Positions 8,123 to 16,727 of a DNA stretch of 64,000 bases are shown piece after piece. This DNA comes from Bacteroides fragilis (lineage in GTDB: Bacteria > Bacteroidota > Bacteroidia > Bacteroidales > DTGW01), in assembly GCA_945889005.1 (NCBI GenBank), contig CAMDBI010000001.1:1-64000 (forward strand), written 5' to 3'. Under the pieces are notes generated by a model. It was given only the letters and a program-made list of their open reading frames with translations, made no database searches and was not told where the DNA came from. Each line of letters starts with the position of its first letter. Positions within the stretch are counted from its first letter, which is position 1. A program made the position numbers and the translations under genes.

Positions 8123-9559
8123 CTTCAAATTCTTCCATCCTGCGCCGAGCGACGAACTGTAATTGGTTTGCGGGTTTTGTATTTTGCCATCGATAGCCGA
8201 TTGTTGACGAACATTTTGCTGGATATATTCCGAAATTTCTGCCAAACTAGCATCTCCTTTAGTTTCTTGTAGTTTTTTTAGTAAATAATACGAAAAAAGT
8301 CCATGTTGCTTTTCTTTATACGGATAAGCAGTTTCGTCGCCTGTACATGCCGAAAGTATAACCATATTGCCGGGTACAATATCGGTTTTAGCCATTACTT
8401 TTACTCCGCGCCCACTTGCAATCATCCCATCGCGGCTATCGCCACTAAAACAAGCATCGAGAAACACCGAGGTCGATAGTGTTGGATGTTCAGTCAATTG
8501 TGCATACAGGTATTCGAGTTTCACAGCTGTTGCAGTATTGGTCGAGTTGCCATCGACCGGTAGCAAAAATGCACTATGCGACTTATCGGGCATACCATGT
8601 CCGGCATAATAAAATATAAGGCGTGCTTTTCCATTAAATGCTTTTGCAATACCATTAATCCATGTTATTTCATCAAGTAACTGCCCGTATGTTCCATTCA
8701 AAAGCAAATGAACATTCTTTTCGGGCAATCCGAGCGTCTTTTTGCAATATTCACTAAATATTTGTGCATCGTTCTTTGCAAAATTTACTTTTATTTCTTT
8801 GTTATAATCTTCATTTCCAATAATTAAAGCAAATGTATTAGTATTGCTGATACGTGTCGATGGAATTGATATATCTACATCTTCAGGCAATTCTACTTGT
8901 TGTAGATTATATGAATTTACAATAGTTTCGACCTTAGAATTGTTTATATTATTATTCGCTAGATTATTAATAGGTCTAATAATATCTTGCTTCACGATAT
9001 AATTATCTTTTTCAAACTCAAAATTTGCCAATTTATTATTTAGATCTGCATAAGCCTTGCTGTAAGTATCTGTAATAACACTACCAGCTTTATAGTATGG
9101 ATAGAATAATATTGTATAATCTTGTTTTGAATAAAGATTGTAATTATTGGTCGAAATATTAGGTATTTTTAATGAAATTTGAGTTGAAAGCTGAGCTTCG
9201 CCCCACCATGGCGAAAAAGGCCAATAACCCGAACAAGGATAAAAAAATAATGCATCCAAAAGCCATGTTCTATTCTTAGTTTCAGTAGGTAAAATATCGA
9301 TCTGAACTTTTGTATCGGGATATCTTTTTATAATTTCATTTAAAGTATTATTATTTTCTAAACTTGATACTATTCTACGTTTAACTGTAGCCAAATTCTC
9401 GTAGTGGTCTTTCTCTGTAAGTGAGTTAACATTAACAGTAATATTATTATTTTCTTTCTTATCGCCAAAATCGGGCATATAACCCCTTATTCCCAGACGA
9501 CTAGGAGTGGTACAAGCTGAAAAAATTATAAAAATAAATACTGGTATTACTTTTTTCAT
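8114..9559 (-). CDS. Caspase-like (peptidase C14) lipoprotein
   Basis: 481 aa from the ATG at 9559. The track start at 9640 adds a basic stretch before the true signal, MKKVIPVFIFIIFSAC, which ends in a lipobox with Cys16. After a domain of about 220 aa that I do not recognise, a C14 domain runs from FALIIGNEDY (about 243) to the end. It has both catalytic residues: His about 321 in IFYYAGHG and Cys about 370 in FLDACFSG. Bacteroidota encode such metacaspase/clostripain-like proteins. A lipoprotein anchor would place this one in the envelope. Substrate unknown. No autocatalytic partner or effector is adjacent. Confidence 0.85.
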   Translation of the reverse strand: MKKVIPVFIFIIFSACTTPSRLGIRGYMPDFGDKKENNNITVNVNSLTEKDHYENLATVKRRIVSSLENNNTLNEIIKRYPDTKVQIDILPTETKNRTWLLDALFFYPCSGYWPFSPWWGEAQLSTQISLKIPNISTNNYNLYSKQDYTILFYPYYKAGSVITDTYSKAYADLNNKLANFEFEKDNYIVKQDIIRPINNLANNNINNSKVETIVNSYNLQQVELPEDVDISIPSTRISNTNTFALIIGNEDYNKEIKVNFAKNDAQIFSEYCKKTLGLPEKNVHLLLNGTYGQLLDEITWINGIAKAFNGKARLIFYYAGHGMPDKSHSAFLLPVDGNSTNTATAVKLEYLYAQLTEHPTLSTSVFLDACFSGDSRDGMIASGRGVKVMAKTDIVPGNMVILSACTGDETAYPYKEKQHGLFSYYLLKKLQETKGDASLAEISEYIQQNVRQQSAIDGKIQNPQTNYSSSLGAGWKNLKLK

Positions 9560-9632
9560 TTTTTGAATTATTTTTTTGAGAAAAGTAAAAATAAATATTT
9601 TTTGAGAAAAAATTTGAATCTTATTCAGATTT

Positions 9633-10010
9633 TTACCCAAACAATCCCTCGTCTCTAATCAACATCAATATCGACGAATTAGATACAATGTAATATTTCT
9701 CTTTGTCGAGCTCTATTTCGTAAGCATTTTTTTGTAGAAAAACGGCTACATCGCCTTCCATGGGTTGCACAGGTACATATTTAACCTGATCGGTGTCGCT
9801 TTTCCACGATTGGTCTTCGTCGTAATTGGCGGGTATGGGGTAACCCGGACCAACTTTTATTACAAATCCTTGCTGAATATTTTCTTTTTCCTGAACTCCG
9901 GGAGGCAAAAACAATCCCGTATTGGTTCTATCGTTTGTCGACTTTGGTTTTAACAAAACCCTGTCACCTATCATTATTACTTTCGAAAGATCTGTTTTTG
10001 AAATATCCAT
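9633..10010 (-). CDS. Divergent GroES-family (Cpn10) protein
   Basis: 125 aa from the ATG at 10010; the track start at 10082 lies in a repetitive tract and is rejected. The Cpn10 core is visible: VIMIGDRVLLKPKS at the front, TGLFLPPGVQEKENIQQGFVIKVGPG across the mobile loop and barrel, and a closing VAVFLQKNAYEIELDKEKYYIV. Canonical GroES is about 90-100 aa. This one has about 30 extra residues (YPIPANYDEDQSWKSDTDQV...) in the second half, and no groEL is adjacent. Probably the Bacteroidota GroES paralogue rather than the main co-chaperonin. Partner unknown. Confidence 0.75.
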   Translation of the reverse strand: MDISKTDLSKVIMIGDRVLLKPKSTNDRTNTGLFLPPGVQEKENIQQGFVIKVGPGYPIPANYDEDQSWKSDTDQVKYVPVQPMEGDVAVFLQKNAYEIELDKEKYYIVSNSSILMLIRDEGLFG

Positions 10011-10101
10011 TGAAAAAATGTGAAAATTTGGTAATGTGCAAATGTGCAAATTATTTCTCATTTCATTTGCAAATTTTCTCATTCGTCATTTTCAAATTAT
10101 A
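10011..10101. repeat. Degenerate AATGTGCAAATG / CATTTTCAAATT tract
   Basis: The whole gap between the M23 peptidase and GroES-like genes is built from variants of atgtgcaaatgtgcaaat and cattttcaaatt. Comparable tracts lie at about 4312-4350, 6540-6575, 15757-15797 and 27518-27540, always in gaps, mostly just 3' or 5' of genes. Confidence 0.6.
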
Positions 10102-10989
10102 CTAGGTATACCGAATTCTCTGGCCTGGTCTTATGATTTTACCTTTTCTCAATTTGTTGAGTTTGTATATCTGCGAAAGTGGTATGCCGTAGCGGTATGC
10201 TATATGTGAAAGTGTTTCGCCTTTACGAACAACATGATAACGGATTTTACGAATTTCCAATACATAATCATAAGTTGCTTTAGAAAGAGTAAATGAAGTA
10301 CTTTTTAGGGGTTGTCCTTCGGATTTGTAATCGACAATATCGTGAGGATTGATGGGTTGTCCTAAATATCGAAATTCTAAATGTAAGTGTGGCCCGGTAC
10401 TTCGACCTGTATTGCCGCCCAAAGCAACTACTTCGCCTGCCTTGACCATTTGATTGGGAATCACTAGATTTTTGTGTAAATGACCATAAACAGTCTCTAA
10501 ACCATTGTAATGTCGAACTACTATGTAATATCCAAATCGCTTGCCTCTAGTTGCCATTCGTACCATTCCGTCAAATGCCGAACGGATCGAATCGCCTGTT
10601 TCTATATCGATATCGATTCCGTAGTGAAATTTCCAACGGCGAAAACCAAAATCGGAATTTATTTTGTTGACTATTGGAGGTACATAACCCGACAAATCGA
10701 GCACGCTGGTATCGGGCTTGGTAGTTAAATCGACATTGTAAGGGTTTATAAGATTGTTGAGCCAAATCTGATATAAACTATGAAGTGGCACAACTGCTGC
10801 AGTATCAAAACCACAATTCGAAACACATGGCAATTCTACAACTGTATCAATATCGATCTCGCCATTGTATTCCAGTGAATCAATTACTGCCGAACGCTTA
10901 ATCTCCTCTTCAATACTAAGAGCTTGCGAATAAAGTGGCGATGCTACGACCAAAAGTCCAATTGCAATAATAGTTTTTAATATATTCAT
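10102..10989 (-). CDS. M23-family peptidoglycan endopeptidase with C-terminal LysM
   Basis: 295 aa with a signal peptide (MNILKTIIAIGLLVVASPLYSQA). The lysostaphin-type metallopeptidase domain (about 115-225) has the zinc set: H and D in FHYGIDIDIETG, then HLH, then HLHLEFRY. A LysM module closes the protein (about 250-293, YHVVRKGETLSHIAYRYG...GQRIRY). Family knowledge: it cleaves or scaffolds peptide cross-links in the wall. All metal ligands are present, so it is probably active. Confidence 0.93.
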   Translation of the reverse strand: MNILKTIIAIGLLVVASPLYSQALSIEEEIKRSAVIDSLEYNGEIDIDTVVELPCVSNCGFDTAAVVPLHSLYQIWLNNLINPYNVDLTTKPDTSVLDLSGYVPPIVNKINSDFGFRRWKFHYGIDIDIETGDSIRSAFDGMVRMATRGKRFGYYIVVRHYNGLETVYGHLHKNLVIPNQMVKAGEVVALGGNTGRSTGPHLHLEFRYLGQPINPHDIVDYKSEGQPLKSTSFTLSKATYDYVLEIRKIRYHVVRKGETLSHIAYRYGIPLSQIYKLNKLRKGKIIRPGQRIRYT

Positions 10990-11259
10990 AATCTATATAT
11001 TATGATAAAATAGCAAAAAAAAAATTAATTAATCATTGTTGTCCAATAAAATAATGAGATTCTTCGCTTCGCTCAGATTTACGTGCTTTTATAGATTCTT
11101 GAGTTAAAATAAGGTTGTTTGGCGACTGTGCAACCAAACAATCTCGACTCAAAATCCTATATTACTGATAGTCACTTCAAACAACCTATGCTGAATGCAC
11201 TGGAAGTAAGTGAAAAATCTTATTTTAAAAAATTTTATCGAACAAGAGTGATACTTTTT
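10990..11259. other. Gap with possible gene remnant and a hairpin word
   Basis: 270 bp. The word cttcgcttcgctcag (about 11055) belongs to the REP-like family. Plus-strand codons from 11119 read NNLDSKSYITDSHFKQPMLN and look protein-like for about 45 residues, but the frame then runs antisense through the ATP-cone gene. This may be a fossil of a lost gene. No RNA gene or promoter recognised. Confidence 0.4.
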
Positions 11260-11577
11260 TTAATAAACCAATTCCATGTTATCGATTTCGGTCGTACAAT
11301 ATTCGCGTGCAGCTCTATATTGACCATTTTCCATCAATACAAATTGAGCCATATCTTGTACTTCCGACAATGTAATAACTTTCATAGATTTCTTGCACAA
11401 AAGCAAACGATCCATAAGCTTGTCGCATATGTTTAATGCCAATAATCTGTTGGGGTTTTCGGCTACTTTGAGCGACTGAAATATCGAATGAGTCAATAAA
11501 TCTTGATTAATATCCATCAATGTACCATTGCTCAAACATAATTTTGGAAGATTCTTAGTTTCGTTTATTGTATACAT
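11260..11577 (-). CDS. Free-standing ATP-cone-like domain protein
   Basis: 105 aa. The whole chain matches the ATP-cone pattern known from the N-termini of ribonucleotide reductases and NrdR. It shows a strand with an NGTLMDINQDLLTHSI helix start, paired helices (LALNICDKLMDRLLL), VITLSEVQDMAQFVLMENG, and the closing QYRAAREY (usual form Y-x-x-A-x-x-Y). No catalytic domain follows; the gene stops about 20 residues later. In RNRs this domain senses ATP/dATP. A trans-acting nucleotide-sensor role is inference. Flanked by M23 and Dabb genes, no RNR nearby. Confidence 0.55.
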   Translation of the reverse strand: MYTINETKNLPKLCLSNGTLMDINQDLLTHSIFQSLKVAENPNRLLALNICDKLMDRLLLCKKSMKVITLSEVQDMAQFVLMENGQYRAAREYCTTEIDNMELVY

Positions 11578-11695
11578 TTAGTTGTTGTTTTTGGCAATAA
11601 TACATAATTGCCAAAGAAAAAGATACATATCTTATTAACAATTGCATGTTTAAACCACTAAAATATCTTTATAATAAGCATAAAAGCTGTTGATA

Positions 11696-11998
11696 TTAAT
11701 ATTCATAATCGACACAAGCCCGATCGACTCTTATACTTTTAACCAATTCTACTACTTTCAAATGCTCTGGATGTTCCTGGTATATATCCAAATCTTCGAA
11801 CGATGCAAAATCGCTAATCAATACAATATCGAAATTGTTTTGTGGTGCTTTACTTGAATTTATTCCTACTTCGAGGTATACTATCTGTGGAATAAAAGTC
11901 TTCAAGGCTTTCAACTGATTGGCCAACAATTCAATATTTTCTTGTTTTGATTGTCCATTTGCTTCTTTAATTGTCCAAGTTACTATGTGTCTAACCAT
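11696..11998 (-). CDS. Dabb-family (stress-responsive alpha/beta barrel) protein
   Basis: 100 aa: MVRHIVTWTIKE opening, NFDIVLISDFASFEDLDIYQEHPEHLKVVELVKS, the typical dimeric ferredoxin-like barrel, and R-A-CVDYEY end. Family members range from stress proteins to polyketide cyclases, so no specific substrate is claimed. Single-gene unit with its own predicted promoter at 12015-12022. Confidence 0.85.
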   Translation of the reverse strand: MVRHIVTWTIKEANGQSKQENIELLANQLKALKTFIPQIVYLEVGINSSKAPQNNFDIVLISDFASFEDLDIYQEHPEHLKVVELVKSIRVDRACVDYEY

Positions 11999-12014
11999 AA
12001 TTCAAGTTTTTTTT

Positions 12015-12022
12015 CAAATATA
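12015..12022 (-). promoter_or_regulatory. TAnnTTTG -7 box for the Dabb gene
   Basis: TATATTTG on the minus strand, about 17 bp upstream of the ATG at 11998. Motif match only. Confidence 0.4.
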
Positions 12023-12113
12023 AAAATCTTTATGTTAAAGACTTCAATTCATATTCACTTTTTGTTGATTATCTTATAAATCTTACATATTTTTACTGCT
12101 TATATTTATAAAC

Positions 12114-12989
12114 ATGGAAAAGCTTACACCTTCTGAAATAAGGATTATTGAACGTTTTCAGAAAAACGAAATTACAGAATATCATATTTATCTCAAATTG
12201 GCAGCCATTGAAAAAGATGCGGCAAATAGTGCCATACTTACTCAGATAGCCAATGAAGAAAAGGCCCACAGTGAATATTGGAAAAAATATACTCAATTAG
12301 ACATTAAACCCGATTGGCTCAAAATATTTTGGTTTTATTGGATTGCTCGTATTCTAGGCCTTACCTTTGGCATAAAGCTTATGGAAAAAGGCGAAAGCAA
12401 TGCTCAAGTTTCGTACGATACGGTATTGAAAAAAATACCTGAAGCAAAACAAATTATGGAAGATGAGCATGAACACGAAAACAAACTCATTACCATGATC
12501 AACGAAGAACGCCTACAATATGTTGGTTCGGTTGTACTGGGTCTCAACGATGCATTGGTCGAACTTACCGGAGCATTGGCTGGTCTATCGCTAGCTTTTC
12601 AAAATACAAAACTTATTGCAATGGCAGGTTTAATTACAGGTATCGCGGCTTCGTTCTCGATGGCTGCTTCCGATTATCTGTCCAAAAAAGCCGATGGTGG
12701 CGACATTAATCCTGCACGATCGGCAACATATACTGGCTTTGCCTATATTATGACAGTTGCTCTGTTGGTTGCTCCCTACTTCATTTTTACCAACTACTTA
12801 GTATGTTTAGTTGTTACGCTTTGTATTGCAATTCTTATAATTTTATTCTTCAATTATTATATCTCTGTTGCAAAAGACCTCAACTTCAAACGTCGTTTTA
12901 CCGAAATGGCACTTATCAGTTTAGGTGTTTCGGCACTTACTTTTGTAATAGGTTATTTTGTTAAAAATGCCTTGGGGATTGAAGTATAA
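12114..12989 (+). CDS. Rubrerythrin-VIT1 fusion (erythrin-vacuolar iron transporter family)
   Basis: 291 aa. Residues about 5-130 form a ferritin-like domain with the di-iron signatures EITEYHIYLKLA, NEEKAHSEYW and EDEHEHENK. Residues about 140-290 are a VIT1/CCC1 membrane domain (GLNDALVELTGALAGLSLAF, AASFSMAASDYLSKKA, then three more helices). Family knowledge: VIT1 moves Fe2+/Mn2+ and the fused rubrerythrin domain senses or oxidises iron or peroxide. It is likely a plasma-membrane metal exporter protecting against iron stress. Monocistronic; its 3' end converges on the next gene with a 12-bp gap. Confidence 0.9.
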   Translation: MEKLTPSEIRIIERFQKNEITEYHIYLKLAAIEKDAANSAILTQIANEEKAHSEYWKKYTQLDIKPDWLKIFWFYWIARILGLTFGIKLMEKGESNAQVSYDTVLKKIPEAKQIMEDEHEHENKLITMINEERLQYVGSVVLGLNDALVELTGALAGLSLAFQNTKLIAMAGLITGIAASFSMAASDYLSKKADGGDINPARSATYTGFAYIMTVALLVAPYFIFTNYLVCLVVTLCIAILIILFFNYYISVAKDLNFKRRFTEMALISLGVSALTFVIGYFVKNALGIEV

Positions 12990-13001
12990 GAATATATTAA
13001 A

Positions 13002-13823
13002 CTAAAAAAGATTTAGTTGTTCAGTCTTTTTTGGATGAAAGGTTCCGATAATTATAAATGGGTTGGGGGCTATTAAATGAAAGTTTCGGGTAGTACCAAG
13101 AAAGAAATGCAAATCTTTGGTTTTAGCAAAATCATAAAAATATTTCTTTTTTACATCAGCACATGCTTTCTGTTCGTCACCATCATGACTTTTTTTACAA
13201 TTCCAAAACAATTGGCCTGTTTCCCAATCTTCAATCATAAGTGTACTTTCACGACCCATATCATCTAAAAATACAAAGGAAAATTTATATGGTAACTTGT
13301 TTACTACTTCAAATGGATTGTCGGAATTGGCAAATAAATTGAGTTGTTGAGCCTTTACTTTTAAATTAGCCAGTTTATCTTTGTCCCATTCTCTTTCAAC
13401 TGGTTCAGCAATAAAATTAAGTATTTGAGTTGGCTTAAAAACTGCTAAAGAAGTACGTTTGGTGTCGTTTTTTGCATCGGCAATTAATGAATCGAGGTTT
13501 GTGTAAACGTTCTTTAAAACAATTTCTTTGCGAAGCTGCCAATTATTGGTGGTATCAATATGTCCAACGATATCGATACAATTATCAATAGAATATGGTC
13601 GATAACTCTCTGGGCGGAAATCGGAATCATTTCGAATTAAATCAATTTCAACCCAATCGTATTTCTTGTATTGCTTGTCGTAATCGAGTTTACGAAATGG
13701 AATAGGATAAATACGAACCCACGTACCATCTTCACGAAAACCAGCTGTACAAACTAACTCGTCGTATTTTGATGCAAAGGTTGGATAGGTTTTAACGGCT
13801 ATTAGTACACGTATTTTGGGCAT
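13002..13823 (-). CDS. Conserved protein of unknown function with two QLNLF peptides, partner of the DUF488 gene
   Basis: 273 aa; no enzyme family recognised. N-terminus MPKIRVLIAVKTYPTFASKYDEL..TAGFREDGTWVRIYPIPFR suggests a small beta-rich domain. Two identical QLNLF pentapeptides occur, at residues 160-164 and as the last five residues (269-273). Both resemble the bacterial beta-clamp-binding consensus QL(S/D)LF. The extreme C-terminal position is typical of clamp ligands. The start codon overlaps the stop of the DUF488 gene by one base (TAATG), so the two are made together. A role in DNA metabolism is inference. Confidence 0.6.
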   Translation of the reverse strand: MPKIRVLIAVKTYPTFASKYDELVCTAGFREDGTWVRIYPIPFRKLDYDKQYKKYDWVEIDLIRNDSDFRPESYRPYSIDNCIDIVGHIDTTNNWQLRKEIVLKNVYTNLDSLIADAKNDTKRTSLAVFKPTQILNFIAEPVEREWDKDKLANLKVKAQQLNLFANSDNPFEVVNKLPYKFSFVFLDDMGRESTLMIEDWETGQLFWNCKKSHDGDEQKACADVKKKYFYDFAKTKDLHFFLGTTRNFHLIAPNPFIIIGTFHPKKTEQLNLF

Positions 13824-14707
13824 TATATGTGTTTCAATTCGTAACTAAACGATGGATGATTTACTATTGCTTCTGCTAAATGTTTGCGGTGGCATTGGCA
13901 AATATTTGCTTCAAAACAGGTAAGTGCAATTCGCTTGTTTTTACTTAATAAATCAATTAATTTATCTTGATAAGCCTGCGTTTGAGTTAATACATCGGAA
14001 CGATAATGCGAAAAAAGTTTATCGTAATCGGCTTGTGTGTTTAATTCTTGTCGTTTATCGGAATCGATACCCAGTTGCGGAATATGCACAAATTCAATAC
14101 CTACCCCTGAACAAGCAGTTTGCAATTGCGATTTACTAAAGCCAAATTTCATACTGTATGAATTCTTACGAACATCGCACAATACTTTTACATCGTTAAC
14201 AATTAATTTATTTATATATTCTTCGAGGCTCACTCCTTCGTAACCTATTGTAAAAAGTACAGTTTTATTGGATTGTGGCTTTACATCTAATACTTTTTTG
14301 TATTCTTCGGCTGTAAGCTTTTCTTTTGCCACAACGCTATTAATAGCCAATTGAGGATATTTAAGATAAGTAATACGGATAAGTTCGTCTCTTGTTTTGG
14401 TTCCATACATTTGTTTTACATAACGTATGGCTTGTCGATCTCTTTCTTTAAGGTTTAACAAATATTTTTCGTTATCTGTTTTGACCCAATCGTTACATTG
14501 CAAAGCTACCTGACTGTACTTGGTCATAGTTTGCAAATCGGCAGTTGCTTGAAACGAATAACAACCATATTTGTATGGCACGAAATGAAAATCGGGTTTA
14601 AGTTGTTGTTTACTTACAAGCATTAATAGCTTTTGCAGACTTATTTTGTCAAGCTTATTATCAAATGCTTCTAAAAGTGCTAATAATATTTTTCGACGGT
14701 AATACAT
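13823..14707 (-). CDS. DUF488-family protein with N-terminal Panacea/SocA-like domain
   Basis: 294 aa. Residues about 149-294 are DUF488: LFTIGYEGVSLEEYINKL, LCDVRKN, GFSKSQLQ, IPQLGI, and the Cys/His signature LTCFEANICQCHRKHLA. Residues 1-120 look helical (KISLQKLLMLVSKQ...VPYKYGCYSFQATADLQTM), resembling the antitoxin/adaptor Panacea (DUF4065) fold; this part is a guess. Family knowledge: DUF488 proteins are small-molecule or nucleic-acid associated but uncharacterised. First gene of a coupled two-gene unit with the QLNLF protein; no phage or restriction genes adjoin. Confidence 0.7.
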   Translation of the reverse strand: MYYRRKILLALLEAFDNKLDKISLQKLLMLVSKQQLKPDFHFVPYKYGCYSFQATADLQTMTKYSQVALQCNDWVKTDNEKYLLNLKERDRQAIRYVKQMYGTKTRDELIRITYLKYPQLAINSVVAKEKLTAEEYKKVLDVKPQSNKTVLFTIGYEGVSLEEYINKLIVNDVKVLCDVRKNSYSMKFGFSKSQLQTACSGVGIEFVHIPQLGIDSDKRQELNTQADYDKLFSHYRSDVLTQTQAYQDKLIDLLSKNKRIALTCFEANICQCHRKHLAEAIVNHPSFSYELKHI

Positions 14708-14730
14708 GGTGTTATTAACTTCTTATCAAC

Positions 14731-15750
14731 TCAATACGCACTAGCAAACTGCCTCAAAAACCGCACATCGTTTTCGAAGTACAAGCGCAAGTCTTTAACC
14801 TGATAACGAAGCATTGAAGTACGCTCAATACCCATACCAAATGCAAAGCCCGAATATATCTCGGGGTCAATACCGCAATTCTTAAGAACATTGGGATGAA
14901 CCATACCACATCCCATTATTTCGAGCCATCCGCTATACTTGCATACATTGCAACCTTTGCCTCCACATATACTGCACGATACATCCATTTCGGCCGAAGG
15001 TTCGGTAAACGGAAAATACGATGGACGTAGTCTAATCTGTGTTTTTTCTCCAAAAAATTCTTTGGCAAAATGCAATAAGGTCTGCTTCAAATCAGCAAAC
15101 GAAACATTTTTGTCGATATACAATCCTTCTATTTGATGAAAAATACAATGTGCTCTGTACGATATAGCCTCGTTTCGAAATACGCGTCCGGGCATAATAA
15201 TTCGAAGTGGTGGTTTTTGGGCATTCATAGCTCGAACTTGCACCGACGAGGTATGGGTGCGTAACAATATATCGGGTGTTTTTTCGATAAAAAATGTATC
15301 CTGCATATCGCGTGCCGGATGCTCGGGAGGAAAATTCAATGCCGAAAATACATGCCAGTCGTCTTCTATCTCGGGACCTTCGCTTATGCTGAAGCCTAAT
15401 TTGGCAAATATGCTGCAAATTTCGTTTTTTACAATATTAACCGGGTGACGCGAACCCAACACTATTGGCTCTGAAGGAGCCGATAAATCGATTTTGGAAA
15501 CCTCTCCTTCTTCGTTCTCAAATTTTTCTGTACCTTCCAACAATATGGTTTCTAACAATACCTTTAAATCGTTTATACGCTTTCCTGTTTCTTTTTTCTG
15601 TTCGCTTGGCACGTTTTTAAACTGTGCAAATAGTTCGTTCAAAACGCCTTTTTTGCTCAAATATTTCAATCGAAACTGCTCTAAAGCTTCTTTTGTCTCA
15701 ATTTTGAAGCCTTGAGCTTCTAACACTAATTGTTCTATCTGCTCTTTCAT
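14731..15750 (-). CDS. pheS: Phenylalanine--tRNA ligase alpha subunit
   Basis: 339 aa from the ATG at 15750 (MKEQIEQLVLEAQGF, the usual PheS start; the track's six extra residues are dropped). An N-terminal coiled coil binds tRNA. Class II motif 2 and 3 regions are visible: HTSSVQVRAM, RPSYFPFTEPSAEMDVSC, GWLEIMGCGMVHPNVL, GFAFGMGIERTSML. A Cys cluster CSICGGKGCNVC sits in the loop, common in this clade. It forms an alpha2beta2 enzyme with PheT, which is not in the window. Confidence 0.97.
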   Translation of the reverse strand: MKEQIEQLVLEAQGFKIETKEALEQFRLKYLSKKGVLNELFAQFKNVPSEQKKETGKRINDLKVLLETILLEGTEKFENEEGEVSKIDLSAPSEPIVLGSRHPVNIVKNEICSIFAKLGFSISEGPEIEDDWHVFSALNFPPEHPARDMQDTFFIEKTPDILLRTHTSSVQVRAMNAQKPPLRIIMPGRVFRNEAISYRAHCIFHQIEGLYIDKNVSFADLKQTLLHFAKEFFGEKTQIRLRPSYFPFTEPSAEMDVSCSICGGKGCNVCKYSGWLEIMGCGMVHPNVLKNCGIDPEIYSGFAFGMGIERTSMLRYQVKDLRLYFENDVRFLRQFASAY

Positions 15751-15792
15751 ATTTTTTATTATTTGCACATTCGCACATTTGTCATTTTCACA

Positions 15793-16557
15793 TTATTTTA
15801 TTCTCAATCTCATTTTATGCTCCTGTATTGGGCGACTTCCTCTACCTACAGCTACAGTAGCAATTTTATCGACCACTTCAATGCCCTCAACCACTTCGCC
15901 AAACACAGTATATTGGCCATCGAGATGTGGCGCTCCGCCAATACTATTATATATCTCACGCTGCTTTGCGTTAAATTTATAAGGCTTATAACTTGCACGC
16001 GCTTTCTCTATGGTAAGTTGCTGAAGTGTAGAATCGGCTATTTGAAGATTCGCATTTTTAAACGAATCTATCAGTTGAATATATATTTTATTGACATACA
16101 AACTAAAATTTGAATTATTGATATTATTTTCGACCATAAATAACTGTCCGTCGGTCAATTTTTTTCCTTGAACAATATAAAATTCCACTGGCGACGACAT
16201 TCGCTCTGGATTAACCTGATCGCCAGTTCGAGCTGCACACAATGCACCTCGTTTGTTATATATAGTATCTACAATTTCAGAAGAAATCAATTCGTTGTTT
16301 TTATATGTACTTTGATTTTCAGAACTTTCTCCCCCTTGTATCATAAAATCTTTTATTACTCGGTGAAAAATTGCTTTCTCATAATATCCTTCTTTGATTA
16401 CTTTCAAAAAATTCTTCTTATGTAGTGGCGTTTCATCATAAAGTTTGACTACTATAGTACCCGAATCGGTTAAAATATCGATATATGTAGGCATTGATTG
16501 CGTATAGACTTTAAAAACTATAGTAAGTCCTATAAATATGATTAAAAATCTTTTCAT
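15793..16557 (-). CDS. Exported cyclophilin-type peptidyl-prolyl isomerase
   Basis: 254 aa from the ATG at 16557, which begins a signal peptide (MKRFLIIFIGLTIVFKVYTQS). Cyclophilin core: FHRVIKDFMIQGGES carries the catalytic Arg, Phe and Gln; MSSPVEFYIVQG follows; LDGQYTVFGEVVEGIEVVDKIA closes the barrel. A roughly 75-residue insert rich in Asn and Lys (about 135-205) interrupts the barrel, as in several Bacteroidota homologues. It probably assists periplasmic protein folding. Predicted promoter at 16593-16600. Confidence 0.9.
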   Translation of the reverse strand: MKRFLIIFIGLTIVFKVYTQSMPTYIDILTDSGTIVVKLYDETPLHKKNFLKVIKEGYYEKAIFHRVIKDFMIQGGESSENQSTYKNNELISSEIVDTIYNKRGALCAARTGDQVNPERMSSPVEFYIVQGKKLTDGQLFMVENNINNSNFSLYVNKIYIQLIDSFKNANLQIADSTLQQLTIEKARASYKPYKFNAKQREIYNSIGGAPHLDGQYTVFGEVVEGIEVVDKIATVAVGRGSRPIQEHKMRLRIK

Positions 16558-16592
16558 TACAGTTCTTTTCTTTGGCAATTATTTTCAAACGA

Positions 16593-16600
16593 CAAAACTA
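16593..16600 (-). promoter_or_regulatory. TAnnTTTG -7 box for the cyclophilin gene
   Basis: TAGTTTTG on the minus strand, 36 bp upstream of the ATG at 16557. It lies back to back with the plus-strand box at 16685-16692. Confidence 0.4.
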
Positions 16601-16684
16601 TTTATTTTTTGTCTTGTTTGAAATAACCCTAAGCTTTTTTATCTAAACTTCATAAGGTTTATTATTTAATGCGCAGATAATATA

Positions 16685-16692
16685 TATATTTG
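16685..16692 (+). promoter_or_regulatory. TAnnTTTG -7 box for the ThiF-like gene
   Basis: TATATTTG, 36 bp upstream of the ATG at 16728. Motif match only. Confidence 0.45.
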
Positions 16693-16727
16693 CACAATTC
16701 AATTTGAGTATATTAATACTTCATTAA

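Noticed and set aside
11119-11436. Plus-strand 105-aa ORF
   Set aside because: Starts at TTG and runs antisense through the ATP-cone gene. Only the first ~45 codons look protein-like, so it is noted as a possible fossil, not a gene.
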